Positions 13,343 to 23,850 of a stretch of DNA of 64,000 bases are shown here, in pieces. The translations under genes and the position numbers were made by a program. Below the pieces are notes generated by a model. It was not told the DNA's origin and made no database searches. It was given only the letters and a program-made list of their open reading frames with translations. Source of the stretch: Zerene cesonia (taxonomy: Eukaryota; Arthropoda; Insecta; Lepidoptera; Pieridae); assembly GCF_012273895.1 (NCBI RefSeq), contig NC_052122.1:8804001-8868000 (forward strand). Direction: 5' to 3'. Within the stretch, counting starts at the first letter, position 1, and every line of letters starts with the position of its first letter.

Positions 13343-14288
13343 CTATTCAAATAACTGATGGAGGAGGAGCAATAAAGTGTCTCTAAATTCTCTCAAATAA
13401 TCATTTATCACTTAATTAAAGTAGTTTAGTATGCATTAAGGTTTGAAGCTACGCTTAATAGATAACAAATATACATGCGTCTTCTATTTTTTTGTATTCT
13501 ATAAATGGAAGACAAATTCGTTAGGTAGCACTATTTAATTATGCATTTAGCGTATTAGAATATTAGAGAAAACATTTTTAAAAATACAAAAAACCGATAA
13601 AAAATAATAAGAACAAGCATGCTAAGATATATTTTATATTAAGACATAATTGAATATTAATCGATTCAAATGAGTGTCTACTCAATAATTTAAAATTAAA
13701 TAATACAGTAGCCTTTCGAAATTATCTTTTTGATCCATTAGTAGTCGCTTTTTAGAATCGTCGCGTAATCTTATATGATTACCAATGTTCACGTCTTCAC
13801 TTGTACCGATAATTATGCTTATTTGTCTATCACATCAAGATAATATTTATACTTGATAAATTCAATCGTTCGATTGTATGTAATAATGTTATATGGTATA
13901 AAGCTAAGAGACTTTTCCACTGACTTCCAAAAACTAAAGAAGAAGGTTCTATTTGTCTGTCTGTATTTTTATTTTTGTGTAGCCCTACATAGAGCTAGAT
14001 AGGTAGATAGGTAAGCAGTAAGTTACTACTTATGGAACTATGTGGTAGGGAGGTTCAATCTATCTATTATGTATTAGAATTAAACTTGGCTGGCACCGAC
14101 TTTAAATAGATGAGTGGGTAACGCTTTTTATAATTACATTATTTTATTTTTCTCTATTCGGTTGTTTTGAAGTCGACTATAGATTTTGTGTTTTTAATCA
14201 ACTTACAGTCTTAAAATCGAGCAACCGAAGTAGATTTTTTGAGAAAATATATAGGTATTTTATATTGAGCAATTTTTTAAATTTTTAT
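13343..14288. other. Non-coding spacer with old repeat scraps
   Basis: AT-rich. Around 14160-14260 the words GAAGTCGACT and CAACCGAAGTAG resemble the decayed GAAGTCGGTT 3' end of a common insect retroelement. No gene is visible. Confidence 0.35.
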
Positions 14289-14614
14289 GTGGTAGTCGAG
14301 CACGCTTCGGCATGAATTGGGCCAGCTCGCACCGGGGAAGTGCCACGCCCCCACAGAAGACCGGCGTGAAATAGCATTCTGCTGTATTTCTTTCGGTGGG
14401 GGAGGAGCCGGAGGCCCATATCTATTTTCTTACCCTTCCCAATCCTTTCCTTTATTTATCCCTTCTTAATCCCTTCTCAATTTAAAGTCGGCAATCCATT
14501 TGTAGAGGCGTAAAGTCTGCAATGGACCTTATGCCTCTCCAATTGTTCATAGGCGGTGGTAGCGCTTACCATCAAGCGTCCCACCAGCTTCATAGCATAG
14601 TGACATAAAAAAAA
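14289..14614 (+). mobile_element. Near-complete Metulj-like SINE (family A)
   Basis: This is the most complete copy of the window's commonest SINE. Landmarks in order: GTCGAGCACGCTTCGGCATG, GGGCCAGCTCGCACCGGGG, AGACCGGCGTGAAATAG, a pyrimidine-rich TTACCCTTCCCAATCC stretch, GTCGGCAATCCATTTGTAG, GCTTACCATCAAGCGTCC and a final A run at 14607-14614. I recall this type as the Metulj SINEs of nymphalid butterflies such as Heliconius. It encodes no protein and would depend on a LINE for movement. Confidence 0.75.
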
Positions 14615-14759
14615 GATTTAGCTAGATTTTTAATTGCACTGAAGCTATAATGGTGACACTGTAAACTAAATAGTTACCGTTTATGAAATAAAAACAATAG
14701 TTTATCTGACATTTTAATCATTTAAAATTGTTTTAGCCCGAACTGAAATTTAAAAATAA
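14615..14759. other. Short AT-rich spacer
   Basis: Nothing recognised between the SINE and the next element. Confidence 0.5.
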
Positions 14760-15027
14760 TCCTTATTAAATATTATGAATCCGATCGTCTGTCTGCATCT
14801 TCTTCACGTCTAAACGACTTATCCGATTTGGATGAATTATTGTAAAATTCGTTAGAGATAGCATGAGACACAAGAGAGTGCCAAAGGATAGTTTTTATCA
14901 ATAAAATCCCACATAAAATGGAACTATGCGGGTAATACTCCGGAACTGCATGTACGTGTCTATATATGATTCTTCCTTTTGTGTATGATCCTTTTACGGC
15001 ACGGGCGAAACCGCGGCGCAATACTAG
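14760..15027 (+). mobile_element. Helitron-like element (TC...CTAG), 268 bp
   Basis: It starts TCCTTATTAAATATTATGAA after an A and ends GCGGCGCAATACTAG before a T. The interior holds a CGTCTGTCTGCATCTTCTTC start, ACGACTTATCCGATTTGGAT, AGGATAGTTTTTATC and CGGGCGAAACCGCGG, the last able to fold near the 3' end. The A/T insertion point and subterminal GC hairpin fit a non-autonomous Helitron. Confidence 0.55.
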
Positions 15028-16374
15028 TTTATAACAAAATAATTAATATCATCAACCGCACTAGCTCTAATGACAAAAGATATATAATAGCATAAAGATT
15101 TCTATCTCTTAAAGAATCAATTTCGATCCTCCCTTGCTATCTTGCCGTTTATTAGTGTGATATGTCGACTGTGAGAAATCTGTCGGTTTGTGGTTGCAAT
15201 AACAAAAAGAGTATCTGATTTATATGAGGATTTCAATATAATAGTTAGAAATATGTAGTCTCGTTATAATACCTTCGTTAATGCATAAGATTAGAATGAA
15301 ACCATAAATTAGAATGATTTAACAACCTATTGTATTAATTTATTATTGATTCTTGTGCTACTGGTATATTAAAAAGGATTTATTTATTTATACATGTGTT
15401 GATTGTTATTTATCCACTTATAATGTAACAGCCATTCTCTATTACCGCTGTATATGTTAGTGGTGTATTTATGAAAGCATTTTAAGTTAATAAACATTCA
15501 TATCATACAATTAATTAAATTGACATCTTAATAGCGAAAAATTTCGCAGAAAAACACGTTGGATTTAAGAATCCAGCCGGCTTGTGAGTTCTGAGAGAAT
15601 AATATTCTATCCACACGTTCGAACGGAGCGGAGCTCAATCCGATGTCAGAAGGAGTTAAGTTTGTGCAAGCCGCTAAACCGTTCAGATTCGGCCGTCAAG
15701 CTTGGGCGTACAAGCCAGGCGTTGCGTCTGGATGGCCTATAAGACAATGATCGTACAAATAGGGATTTGTCACGCAAGCCAGCTAATCAGTGATCGAAGA
15801 TGTACCGGAGCGCTACTCGACAACTTTTATTTATGCACCACTGATATCAGGAACACGAGGGTTTTTATTACTATACCTTGCCCGCTATAACTCATACTGG
15901 GAAGGTAAATTATAAGTTCGTTTCCAGCTGATAGTGTAGTGTAATGTCTTCGTTGGAACTCTTCGTTTTTGATACAGTTTTGAATGCAGTTTTGCTGTTC
16001 ATTTGTGAGGCTGCTTGAAGGTGAGAATTGTAATTCTGATTTTTGATAAGAGACACGAGGAGATGGAAACGTTTTGTGTTGTGACATTTAATAAATAAAA
16101 TATAGTTATTAGTGTAATATGCAGAGTGTTATTTAGTAATACGATACATATTTTTTAACAACTGTCAATCAACAGTCTACTAACTAACTAACTAACATCT
16201 ATAAAGAAAATAAATAAATATACAAATGTTTAACAAAAATCTAAACCGCTTTAATTGTCAGAACTAGACCAGACCAGAATTTAAAGGAGAGCACACGGGA
16301 GGCACCAGCTTTTAAATAAAAAAGAGTAGTAAACATTCACCCAGTTAAGGTTCACCCATTTGAAAGTTACGAGG
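15028..16374. other. Non-coding DNA; 15540-15880 is higher complexity
   Basis: No gene supported. The stretch 15540-15880 is richer in GC and unique words than its flanks and may be regulatory, but only composition supports this. The rest is AT-rich. Confidence 0.35.
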
Positions 16375-16431
16375 AAAGCATTAAAAAAAGTCGAATTGAG
16401 AAACTCTTCCTTTTTTTGAAGTCGGTTTATA
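16375..16431 (+). repeat. Decayed retroelement 3' end (GAAGTCGGTT motif)
   Basis: The words ATTGAGAAACTCTTCC, TTTTTTTGAAGTCGGTTTAT are the decayed form of a 3' terminus that I recognise from many insect non-LTR elements. Only the tail remains. Confidence 0.4.
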
Positions 16432-16484
16432 AACAGCAGGCATATGCCATATACCATATACCAATCTTATAAAACAGCATACGA

Positions 16485-16662
16485 TGCCTTGATGGGTGGC
16501 CCTTCATCGCCTGTTTGGTACAGTGGCTAACGCTTGACCGTAAAACCAAGGGGCCCTGAGTTCTATTTCCGATGGGGACCATCAAAGGAGTCTCGGTATG
16601 CACATAGAAAGCGATCAACGGAACCGACTTGTCTATAAAGGAGAGAGATCACAAAAAAAAAA
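16485..16662 (+). mobile_element. tRNA-derived SINE (family C)
   Basis: The head is tRNA-like. TGGTACAGTGGC at 16516-16527 fits an RNA polymerase III A box, and GAGTTCTATTTCC at 16558-16570 is a one- or two-base variant of a B box. The unrelated body continues past the tRNA-like part and ends in an A run at 16653-16662. The degenerate B box and the A tail argue against a functional tRNA gene. Confidence 0.6.
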
Positions 16663-16809
16663 TGCGTATCGCAACTGTCCCACAGGAGGACTCGCGAATT
16701 CACTTTATGGGTGGCACAAAATATAAGTTATTATTTTATTATCTCATATATAATTAGGTGATAAGTAAGATATATGGGCACATTATTCACATCACCAATG
16801 CTCGAAGCG

Positions 16810-16944
16810 CTTAAGGAAAACATTGAGAAAACCAAAATAACAAAGACTCAAAAGTTCGACATGTGACATCTGCCAGCATGTTGGATTATGACCTGAACCC
16901 TGATGGCCGAGGCCCCTGTTCCTGCTTCGGGAATATATATGGGC

Positions 16945-16976
<32 letters not shown>
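16810..16976 (+). mobile_element. 5'-truncated SINE (family B) with GAT tail
   Basis: This matches the 3' half of the full copies at 23145-23451 and 44051-44356: AAAAGTTCGACATGTGACAT, GGATTATGACCTGAACCC, ATATATGGGCTGATG. It ends in a run of about ten TGA units at 16945-16976, longer than in the other copies. Confidence 0.7.
16945..16976 (+). repeat. (TGA)n microsatellite at SINE tail
   Basis: About 10.7 uninterrupted TGA units form the tail of the family B SINE. Perfect units suggest continuing slippage and likely length polymorphism. Confidence 0.85.
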
Positions 16977-16978
<2 letters not shown>

Positions 16979-17639
16979 CGGTACCTTATCGATAATGTAT
17001 GAGAATATGTGAAATACGTTGAACAGTTTAAATTTTCTAAAACTCATTAGGTAATTATCTAAGGAGAGATCCTATGAACTTGAGTCGAACATAAAAAAAA
17101 TAATTCCCTCATTCATAAGAGTTTTAACGTAAATCATTTAAATAAAAAGAAACAACGTACACTACACCTGATTATGCTAATCTCTTGAACACTTTATAAG
17201 CAAGGGAAATTTTGTATCTATTTTTACGTCGTTTACGCAAATTAATGCGAGACATTATAACGTTACATATTATAACAGTTAATAGCGGTTCCAAAAATAA
17301 CCAGACATTGACATCGTTGAATATCATTTAAGGCTATTTTGGTCATCCTTTTAATTCTGGGTTAACGTTTATATCATAAAACCAGTTCAGAATCTAGCGT
17401 AACAGTCAATTAGCAATATATTATAACATCGTCTGCATATAAATAATAGCCTTAGAAAAAGCCATGATGTTAATAGAAAATGTAATGATTTCCTTTTTGT
17501 ATTCTAAATATCAACATTTTTATTTCTTCAACAGCACGAGTTAGTTATTTGCGTCATTCGCTGTACACTGGGTATAAGTAATTATATTTCAAGAAATTGC
17601 CACTAAGTACTCGCAATGAACGTAGTACGTTATAAATAT
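16977..17639. other. AT-rich non-coding DNA
   Basis: Nothing recognised. Confidence 0.5.
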
Positions 17640-18740
17640 TTCAACAAGCGTTTTTCTGTTATGATTCAGCCGTCAGGCGGAGTCAATCACGACCAAACAG
17701 TATACGTTTAATTCGAACCGAATGAGACCGCATACGTGTATTATTTATAATGAATCGTGTGGTGGCATTCAGGATAGCAAACCTTAACATCTATAGTGGT
17801 CGCGATGCGTGGTTGCACGTTCCTCCCACTACGCTCGCGCTTCCATTGGCCCGGGCGGCTCAGACGCCGCCTCCACTGTGGCACACATCTACTTCAAAAC
17901 AACTCCATCCACTCAATAAACAAGTCTTGAAGTCCATTGTCTCCGCACCATTATGCCGACATCGACTCGTTGCATACCCATCATAGATCTATTAGAAATA
18001 AACCACAAAAACTCGACCGCTTGAATGCCTCTCATTACTCGGACGCGCTACTTAAATAAACAAGCCAATTACACGACAATAGCTGTTCGTTTGATAATAA
18101 TTAACATTGCGTGGTAATGAGGCGCGCTTCGATACTTCTGTACAGGGCTTAATGAATAAAGCCGATATGAGGAGTCACGTTTTAGCCGCAACTAATACAA
18201 GCTGGGAACGTTTTTCATTAAGTGTCTCATCGGATTACGTGTCGGGGCCTTAAAACGCTCGGCTGAGGACGGCACGAAGGGCCGGTGAGCTTTGTGAGGC
18301 TATCGCGAGCGTGAAACGAGGCGCCAGGTTGTTAGCGAGGCGAGGGCCGGGCGGGCGGGGGCGCCCCCGCGAACAAAACCGTTCTTTGTTAACGCCCGCG
18401 CTTCTCGATAGCAAAAAGTCGAAGACGGAACGCTGCGACAACCACAGAGGCTCGCCTCCACGCCACGGATAAAATCGACATAGAATTAAAGAGAAATACA
18501 AAAATCACTCATTGTTCTCATAAAATGAATGTGCCGGGAGTTGAATGTGTGGCTTTTTGTGAAAATATTCTCATACTTTTAAATGGGATCTCGTGTGGCG
18601 CCTCCTAATGACTTATCCTTTTTGCTGCGGCGCGGCGCGGCCGCCGGTCGCTTAGGACACTCTAGGCTTTTCGCGTGTCTGCGCATGTCACCAATCCAAT
18701 CTTTTTGTTCAGCTGTTAAGGATGTAAATTAAACAGTTTA
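17640..18740. promoter_or_regulatory. Candidate cis-regulatory block with GC-rich core
   Basis: Unique sequence with no recognised repeat and a marked GC-rich, CpG-rich core at about 18240-18480, plus a second GC-rich patch at 18620-18690. The contrast with the AT-rich surroundings is the strongest in the window outside the gene's promoter and exon 2. Short open frames cross it but show no domain. It could be an enhancer or Polycomb-type element, or the promoter of an unannotated transcript. Composition is the only evidence. Confidence 0.35.
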
Positions 18741-21700
18741 GGCAGCATTGTTTTCGGAGGCGATGGATCAAAAAGGAAAACTTTTAATACCTTATATATT
18801 TCTTGCTTTGCTTTGTTTCACGTTTCTCCTTTTCTGCTATACAACTATGTTTTATTACTTTCTAATATTGACAGTAAATTTCGGCATACGTTAATACGTA
18901 TTAGTATTAACTTTTTATTGGGTTTACCAAGTTTACTCTTAAACTACTTCCTTGTTATTTTTAAGAATTTACCAAGTATAAACCAAGTATACACATACTA
19001 CAAATATAACTTCAACAAAATATATAGTATCAAGAGTTCTGGATCTACTTGTTGAACCTTTCAGAAAGGTTTCTAGCTGAACTAGTATCACATTATTAAA
19101 GAACACCAATTCCTAAAAGTATATAGTTTCTAAGAAAACTCATATTCTGTGTCAAGATTTCACGGAGGGAGGACAAAATCAGTCCAGAATAACCCAATAC
19201 AAACCATAGTGAAAACACTAAGGATCTGTGGCATGCAGCCAGTGGCGTAGCTAACTATTAGAGAGCTAGGCAGGGGCTTTAGATATGTTGAGCCTTGAAA
19301 AGCCGTAGAGGATCGCTTAAATAATAATTGATACAATAATATTTCAACAGTCTATTTTATTGTAGGTGTAGGAAGTGAATTTATTTGTTTAACAGTAATT
19401 GGTAATGATTGGATCATGATGTATTTTACAAAATGCAAATCTAGGAAGTATGTGTGTGTACTGCTACTTTAATTTATGTGGAATCCTTCAGGTATATTGG
19501 AATGGTGAATAAATCCCGTAATGCAATAGACCCTTACGTATTATATCGAAAGCTATAAGCTACGTTTTTTGCTCTAGCCTCCTTTCCTAGATACATAAAT
19601 AAACACACCTTCTCATTTATATTAACAAATATTGAAAAACCAATGTCTAGATCCCAAATTGCTATTTAGCTTGGTTTCAAAAGCTATTTACGCTACTCGA
19701 AGATTCATTTGTTTCGCAGTACCGTCGAAAGCAAGAACGAGAATATAAATAATAAAGGTTCGCCAGCTAAGTCGTGACACCTACCCCTTCACTAATGGAG
19801 CAAGGTTTGCACCGAGCTTAATCAAGATCCTCCGTTAGCCTTTTTATTGGTCACCACGGACATCTCATTTATCGTCACCAGAATGTCATGTAACTTCTAT
19901 TGCACTCCGGTTGAACTTTGGAATTGAATAGATTTAATGTATGTACGTAGAGTTCTGAAACGCTTTTGTTTTGCGTGACTTCACGTTTCATTTGCGGTCG
20001 TTTAATTGACCCGTATGTATATGGATATGTATGGATACAGACTTTGACATAACCATCCGTGTGTTTCTATATTTGAGTTCTAAACAGAACGCTATCAATT
20101 TATACGAAGAAACTAGCGATCTACATTTGATTTTCGTCAGCGTTGCAGAGACCTACTACATTATGGCAGTTGAATGCAATGAGTATTTAAATTATTTAAT
20201 TTATTCTTAGAATTGATTTAATAAGTTCCGAAGTAATGCAAAACAATGCAAATTAATGTTGTTAATCACAATTGATTGACTTATGGTATTACTTTGGTAT
20301 AAAATCTTGTAATATGAATTAAAAATTAAAAGCTTTAAATTCTTGTAATATTTTGTTGGGATATACGTCAGATTTATTTATAACACAAACAAAAAAACAA
20401 ACAAAATTCGAAAATCTATCGGGAAAATGCCGCATAATTAGAACAAAAACCGTGAATTAATTACTATTTTTATTTCTGTAATTCATTATGGACTAGCGCG
20501 TATCTCCTGGTATAATTAAATCACAAGATCCAGTTAATTCGCATTGATAATATTATATGTTGGTACAAGAATTATTTAATTCTTATATGTATTCGGCTAA
20601 CTTTAAGCGGTTCATTTTTGTTTAATTTTTTCCATTTTTGTTTAATAATATTATTGCTTTGAGGAAATAAATAAATATAAATTAAATGGTCGTTTCCGAC
20701 CGTAGATACATCGGCTTCAAGTTCAGGTCCCAATACCCAATTCGCATGCTTCACGTTACCAGATATCACCTGCTAGCTAGTTTCGAGGTCGACCGGCCTT
20801 ACCGAACTTCGGTCATGATTAGGTACACTTCTAATTAAATCATTTGTGTATTCAATTCGCTGGCAAATGATGCAAAAGAAACATACCAGATAAACAAATT
20901 ATCGAGCTTTTAATAAAAAAAAACTATTTGATAATTTGATTGGTACGATTTAAATTAAACACTACTGGAGCTAGTTTAAAAATTCTTTCACTGCTTGAAA
21001 GCTGCATTCTCACTAGATATATTTGAAATGTGAAGACATATTTGAAAACATATCTATCAAATTTCTATCCATCTAAGTTTAAGACGCAGAATATATAAAA
21101 AATAATTATATCAATTTAATACAAAATATCAAGCAACAATTATTTAATATATTAAAATAATAGTCGAACAAAACTTATGTGCAGTTCGCCTATGTCGTGA
21201 ACAAATATTGCAAATTCGATGATAAATGATAAAAATTCGATAAAAGCAATGTTTGTTGACAGTTGACACGGTAAAATACTTATAGGACAACGTACAGGAA
21301 ATGGGTATGATCTTTTTTCGAATCGTGAGCCCACACAGGCGAACGGTAGGAGATGGTTTTATCTCAAATTGATGCATTTAATCTATAAACGAGTCTTTGT
21401 CGTTTGTCGCTTGTTTTGAGTTCGAAATCAGAGATAATATTGTTATCTGCGATTGTCTTAGTTAGCTTTTCATGATACTGTTCTATTGTTAAAGACAATT
21501 TACGGACATTTTTTGTGGTTTTGGGTGTGGTCCTGCATTGGTGTAATGGTGATAAAAATATTATTATTATCTATATTCATTAAAATGGTCATGTAACTAT
21601 ACCAATTGCTACGGTATTCTATAAATGTAAATGTATTGTATTGATTAGTGTAAAACTCTAGAACGGCTGAACCAATTCGTTAAATATTTTAACGTTGTTT

Positions 21701-21849
21701 TATTAAGGCACAAGAAAGATTTTTATATAGAGGAAAAACGTCCACAGTTGAAGCCGGGGCCGCTATTCCATACTTTTCCCTGATGTTAGCAAATTTAAAA
21801 CGGATTTGATAAAGATTTCGTATCAGATTATTAATATTTTTTATATAAG
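18741..21849. other. AT-rich non-coding DNA
   Basis: No gene supported. Near 19235-19290 AGTGGCGTAGCTAAC resembles the start of a common insect repeat but is too short to assign. Around 21655-21760 there is a scrap similar to retroelement 3' ends (GAACGGCTGAACCAATTCG). Confidence 0.4.
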
Positions 21850-22084
21850 AGGGTGGTGAAGCCACCAACCGAGCTGGTGGTTCACGTGATATCAAGCGAT
21901 CGAACCACCATCCATGAGCATTTGCAGAGGTTGAAACTGGAAGAGTAAAGACGAGCTATCGGGCATTGAAAAGGCAAAAACAGTAGTATTCGCAAACTAC
22001 TATTTCACGCCGATCTTTTGTAGGGCTGTGGTACCTTACCCAAATCTAGCAGGCCCAATACGTGATGAAGCGTGCTCGAATCTC
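21850..22084 (-). mobile_element. Metulj-like SINE (family A), minus strand, diverged
   Basis: In the minus orientation: ATTCGAGCACGCTTCATC, ATTGGGCC, AAAAGATCGGCGTGAAATAG and, at the left edge, the CCACCAGCTC 3' region. The pyrimidine-rich centre is largely lost or rearranged, so this is an old copy. Confidence 0.6.
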
Positions 22085-22643
22085 ACATTAACATTTAAAG
22101 CAACATCCAGATCCAACCCAATCAACTTTACGTTCATTATGCTCATAATTTATAATTTATACAAATGCGATATGAACATTAGAATTCCATAAAATTTTGT
22201 TTTAATTATTTAAAATCTATTACTACGTGTTCTACCTGGCCGTGTCAGTTAATACTGGACTAAACTGGTTTGAGCCAATTGATATCTTAGAACAGAGACC
22301 TAAATGAATTATATTAATTTATTTTGGAACGTGCCAAAATAAACTACTTATTAATTATTTGGTTGTAGTATACCTAATGAAACCTTTTTATTGCCTTATT
22401 GTAAAGATTTCATAATTCGCTGCTAATTTAATATTAAATCAATCGATCTTATTTTATTTTCTTACACTTTGGTGAATTAGTGAACGCATTTAAATGAAAA
22501 TCTTCTTCTTGTTTGTCCTTGAGTGGAACTTGTATGCATACGTTTATAACCTTATTGTTTATATGCGTCGTTCAGTAGATTCTCAAAAATTCGATTAATA
22601 TAATAACTACACTTTGTACACATAGGTATAGGTGGGTCTCTCG
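22085..22643. other. AT-rich non-coding DNA
   Basis: Nothing recognised. Confidence 0.5.
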
Positions 22644-22800
22644 CCAATCCTTACTTAATCCCTTCCCAAAAAGTCGGCAATCCATTTGTAGAGGCGTAAG
22701 GTCTGCAATGGACCTTACGCCTCTTTCAATGATAATGGGCACTGGTAGCGCTTACCATCAGGCGTCCCACCAGCTCCATTGCCGACTGTGATATAAAAAA
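22644..22800 (+). mobile_element. 5'-truncated Metulj-like SINE (family A)
   Basis: Only the 3' half is present: AAGTCGGCAATCCATTTGTA, GGCGTAAGGTCTGCAATGGA, GCTTACCATCAGGCGTCCCA, CCAGCTCC and a terminal A run. It is close in sequence to the copy at 14289-14614. Confidence 0.7.
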
Positions 22801-23144
22801 GGTACGACTACACACGACGACACAATATCACAATGTTTAATTATGTTAGTGCAGAAGCTCTATTTCATACATCTAAACAGCTCCCATAATATCATATAAC
22901 ACATAGTGTACCAATGGATAAATCTATTTATTTATCTAAGCCCTGAAATTATGCCTCTTCTTAAGACACTCAGGAAAGTTCATAGAGTACATAATTAAGT
23001 ACAAAAATGAATGCGTATGAAAAGAATGAATACTCACACTGACTGCGGTTCAGGCATGATAGTTTTATTAAAAAAAGGAATAATATTTGGTCGTTTTTTA
23101 TTTTACGCGAATATTATACATTTATAAAATGAAGACTTTGTGAC
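22801..23144. other. AT-rich non-coding DNA
   Basis: Nothing recognised. Confidence 0.5.
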
Positions 23145-23451
23145 CATCATCATCATCAGCCCATATATGTTCCCACTGCTGGGACACAGGCCTCCTATGA
23201 GGGTTCAGGCCATAATCCACCACGCTGGCCAAGTGCGGGTTGGCAGATATAACATGTCGTCGAACTTTTAATTCTTGGACATGCCGGTTTCCTCACGATG
23301 TTTTCCTTCACCGTTTAAGCAGTGGTGATGTTATCCACATGCGCAGATAAATTGAAAAATCTATTTATTTTCTGCACGCTCGCCTGGTCTCGAACCCCGA
23401 CTTATCGATTTTGAAGTCCGAGGTTCTCACCACTGAGCCACCACTGCTTTT
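23145..23451 (-). mobile_element. Full-length tRNA-derived SINE (family B), minus strand
   Basis: On the minus strand the head has an A box TGGCTCAGTGGT (plus 23429-23440) and a near-consensus B box GGTTCGAGACC (plus 23386-23396), about 33 bases apart as in a tRNA. The body (GGATTATGGCCTGAACCC, GGGAACATATATGGGC) ends in a GAT repeat at the left edge. Intact boxes make this the best candidate in the window for a SINE that could still be transcribed by polymerase III. Confidence 0.8.
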
Positions 23452-23660
23452 TTTGCTTTGTGACCACGCTTGCTGTAAAGTGTTCGAAACGTCGGGTTAA
23501 ATAATATAATGATTAAATCTCATTTAAACAATCTTTAATTTCTTAATAAAAATTGATATTTCATTAATAACTCATTATTTTATGCACGGCCATCCGAATT
23601 GGTAGGTCTCCTGATATTATACGACAATCATCACTAATTATTACGAGTATGCCTATTACG
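23452..23660. other. AT-rich spacer
   Basis: Nothing recognised. Confidence 0.5.
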
Positions 23661-23850
23661 TCATAGCGGGCAACTGAGCTGGTGGTTCGCCTGATTTTAG
23701 ATATTAAGCGATCACAACCGCCCATGCACATTGGCTCATGACTGCATCCTTAAGTATCTATGCAAGTGTGTTACCAATGGGCTTGGAAAATAGGGATGAA
23801 GAAAAATTTAACGACGGGGATAAAGTATACTGGGAAAGGTGAGGAAAAAC
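23661..23850 (-). mobile_element. Metulj-like SINE (family A) 3' part, minus strand
   Basis: The left end TCATAGCGGGCAACTGAGCT followed by GGTGGTTCGCCTGAT is the reverse complement of the family A 3' region, and the purine-rich right part (GGGATGAAGAAAAATTT, GGGAAAGGTGAGG) is its pyrimidine-rich centre. The 5' head is missing. Confidence 0.55.

Noticed and set aside
16505..16575. Possible tRNA gene
   Set aside because: A and B box-like words occur, but the B box is imperfect, an unrelated body follows and it ends in an A run, so it is a tRNA-derived SINE.
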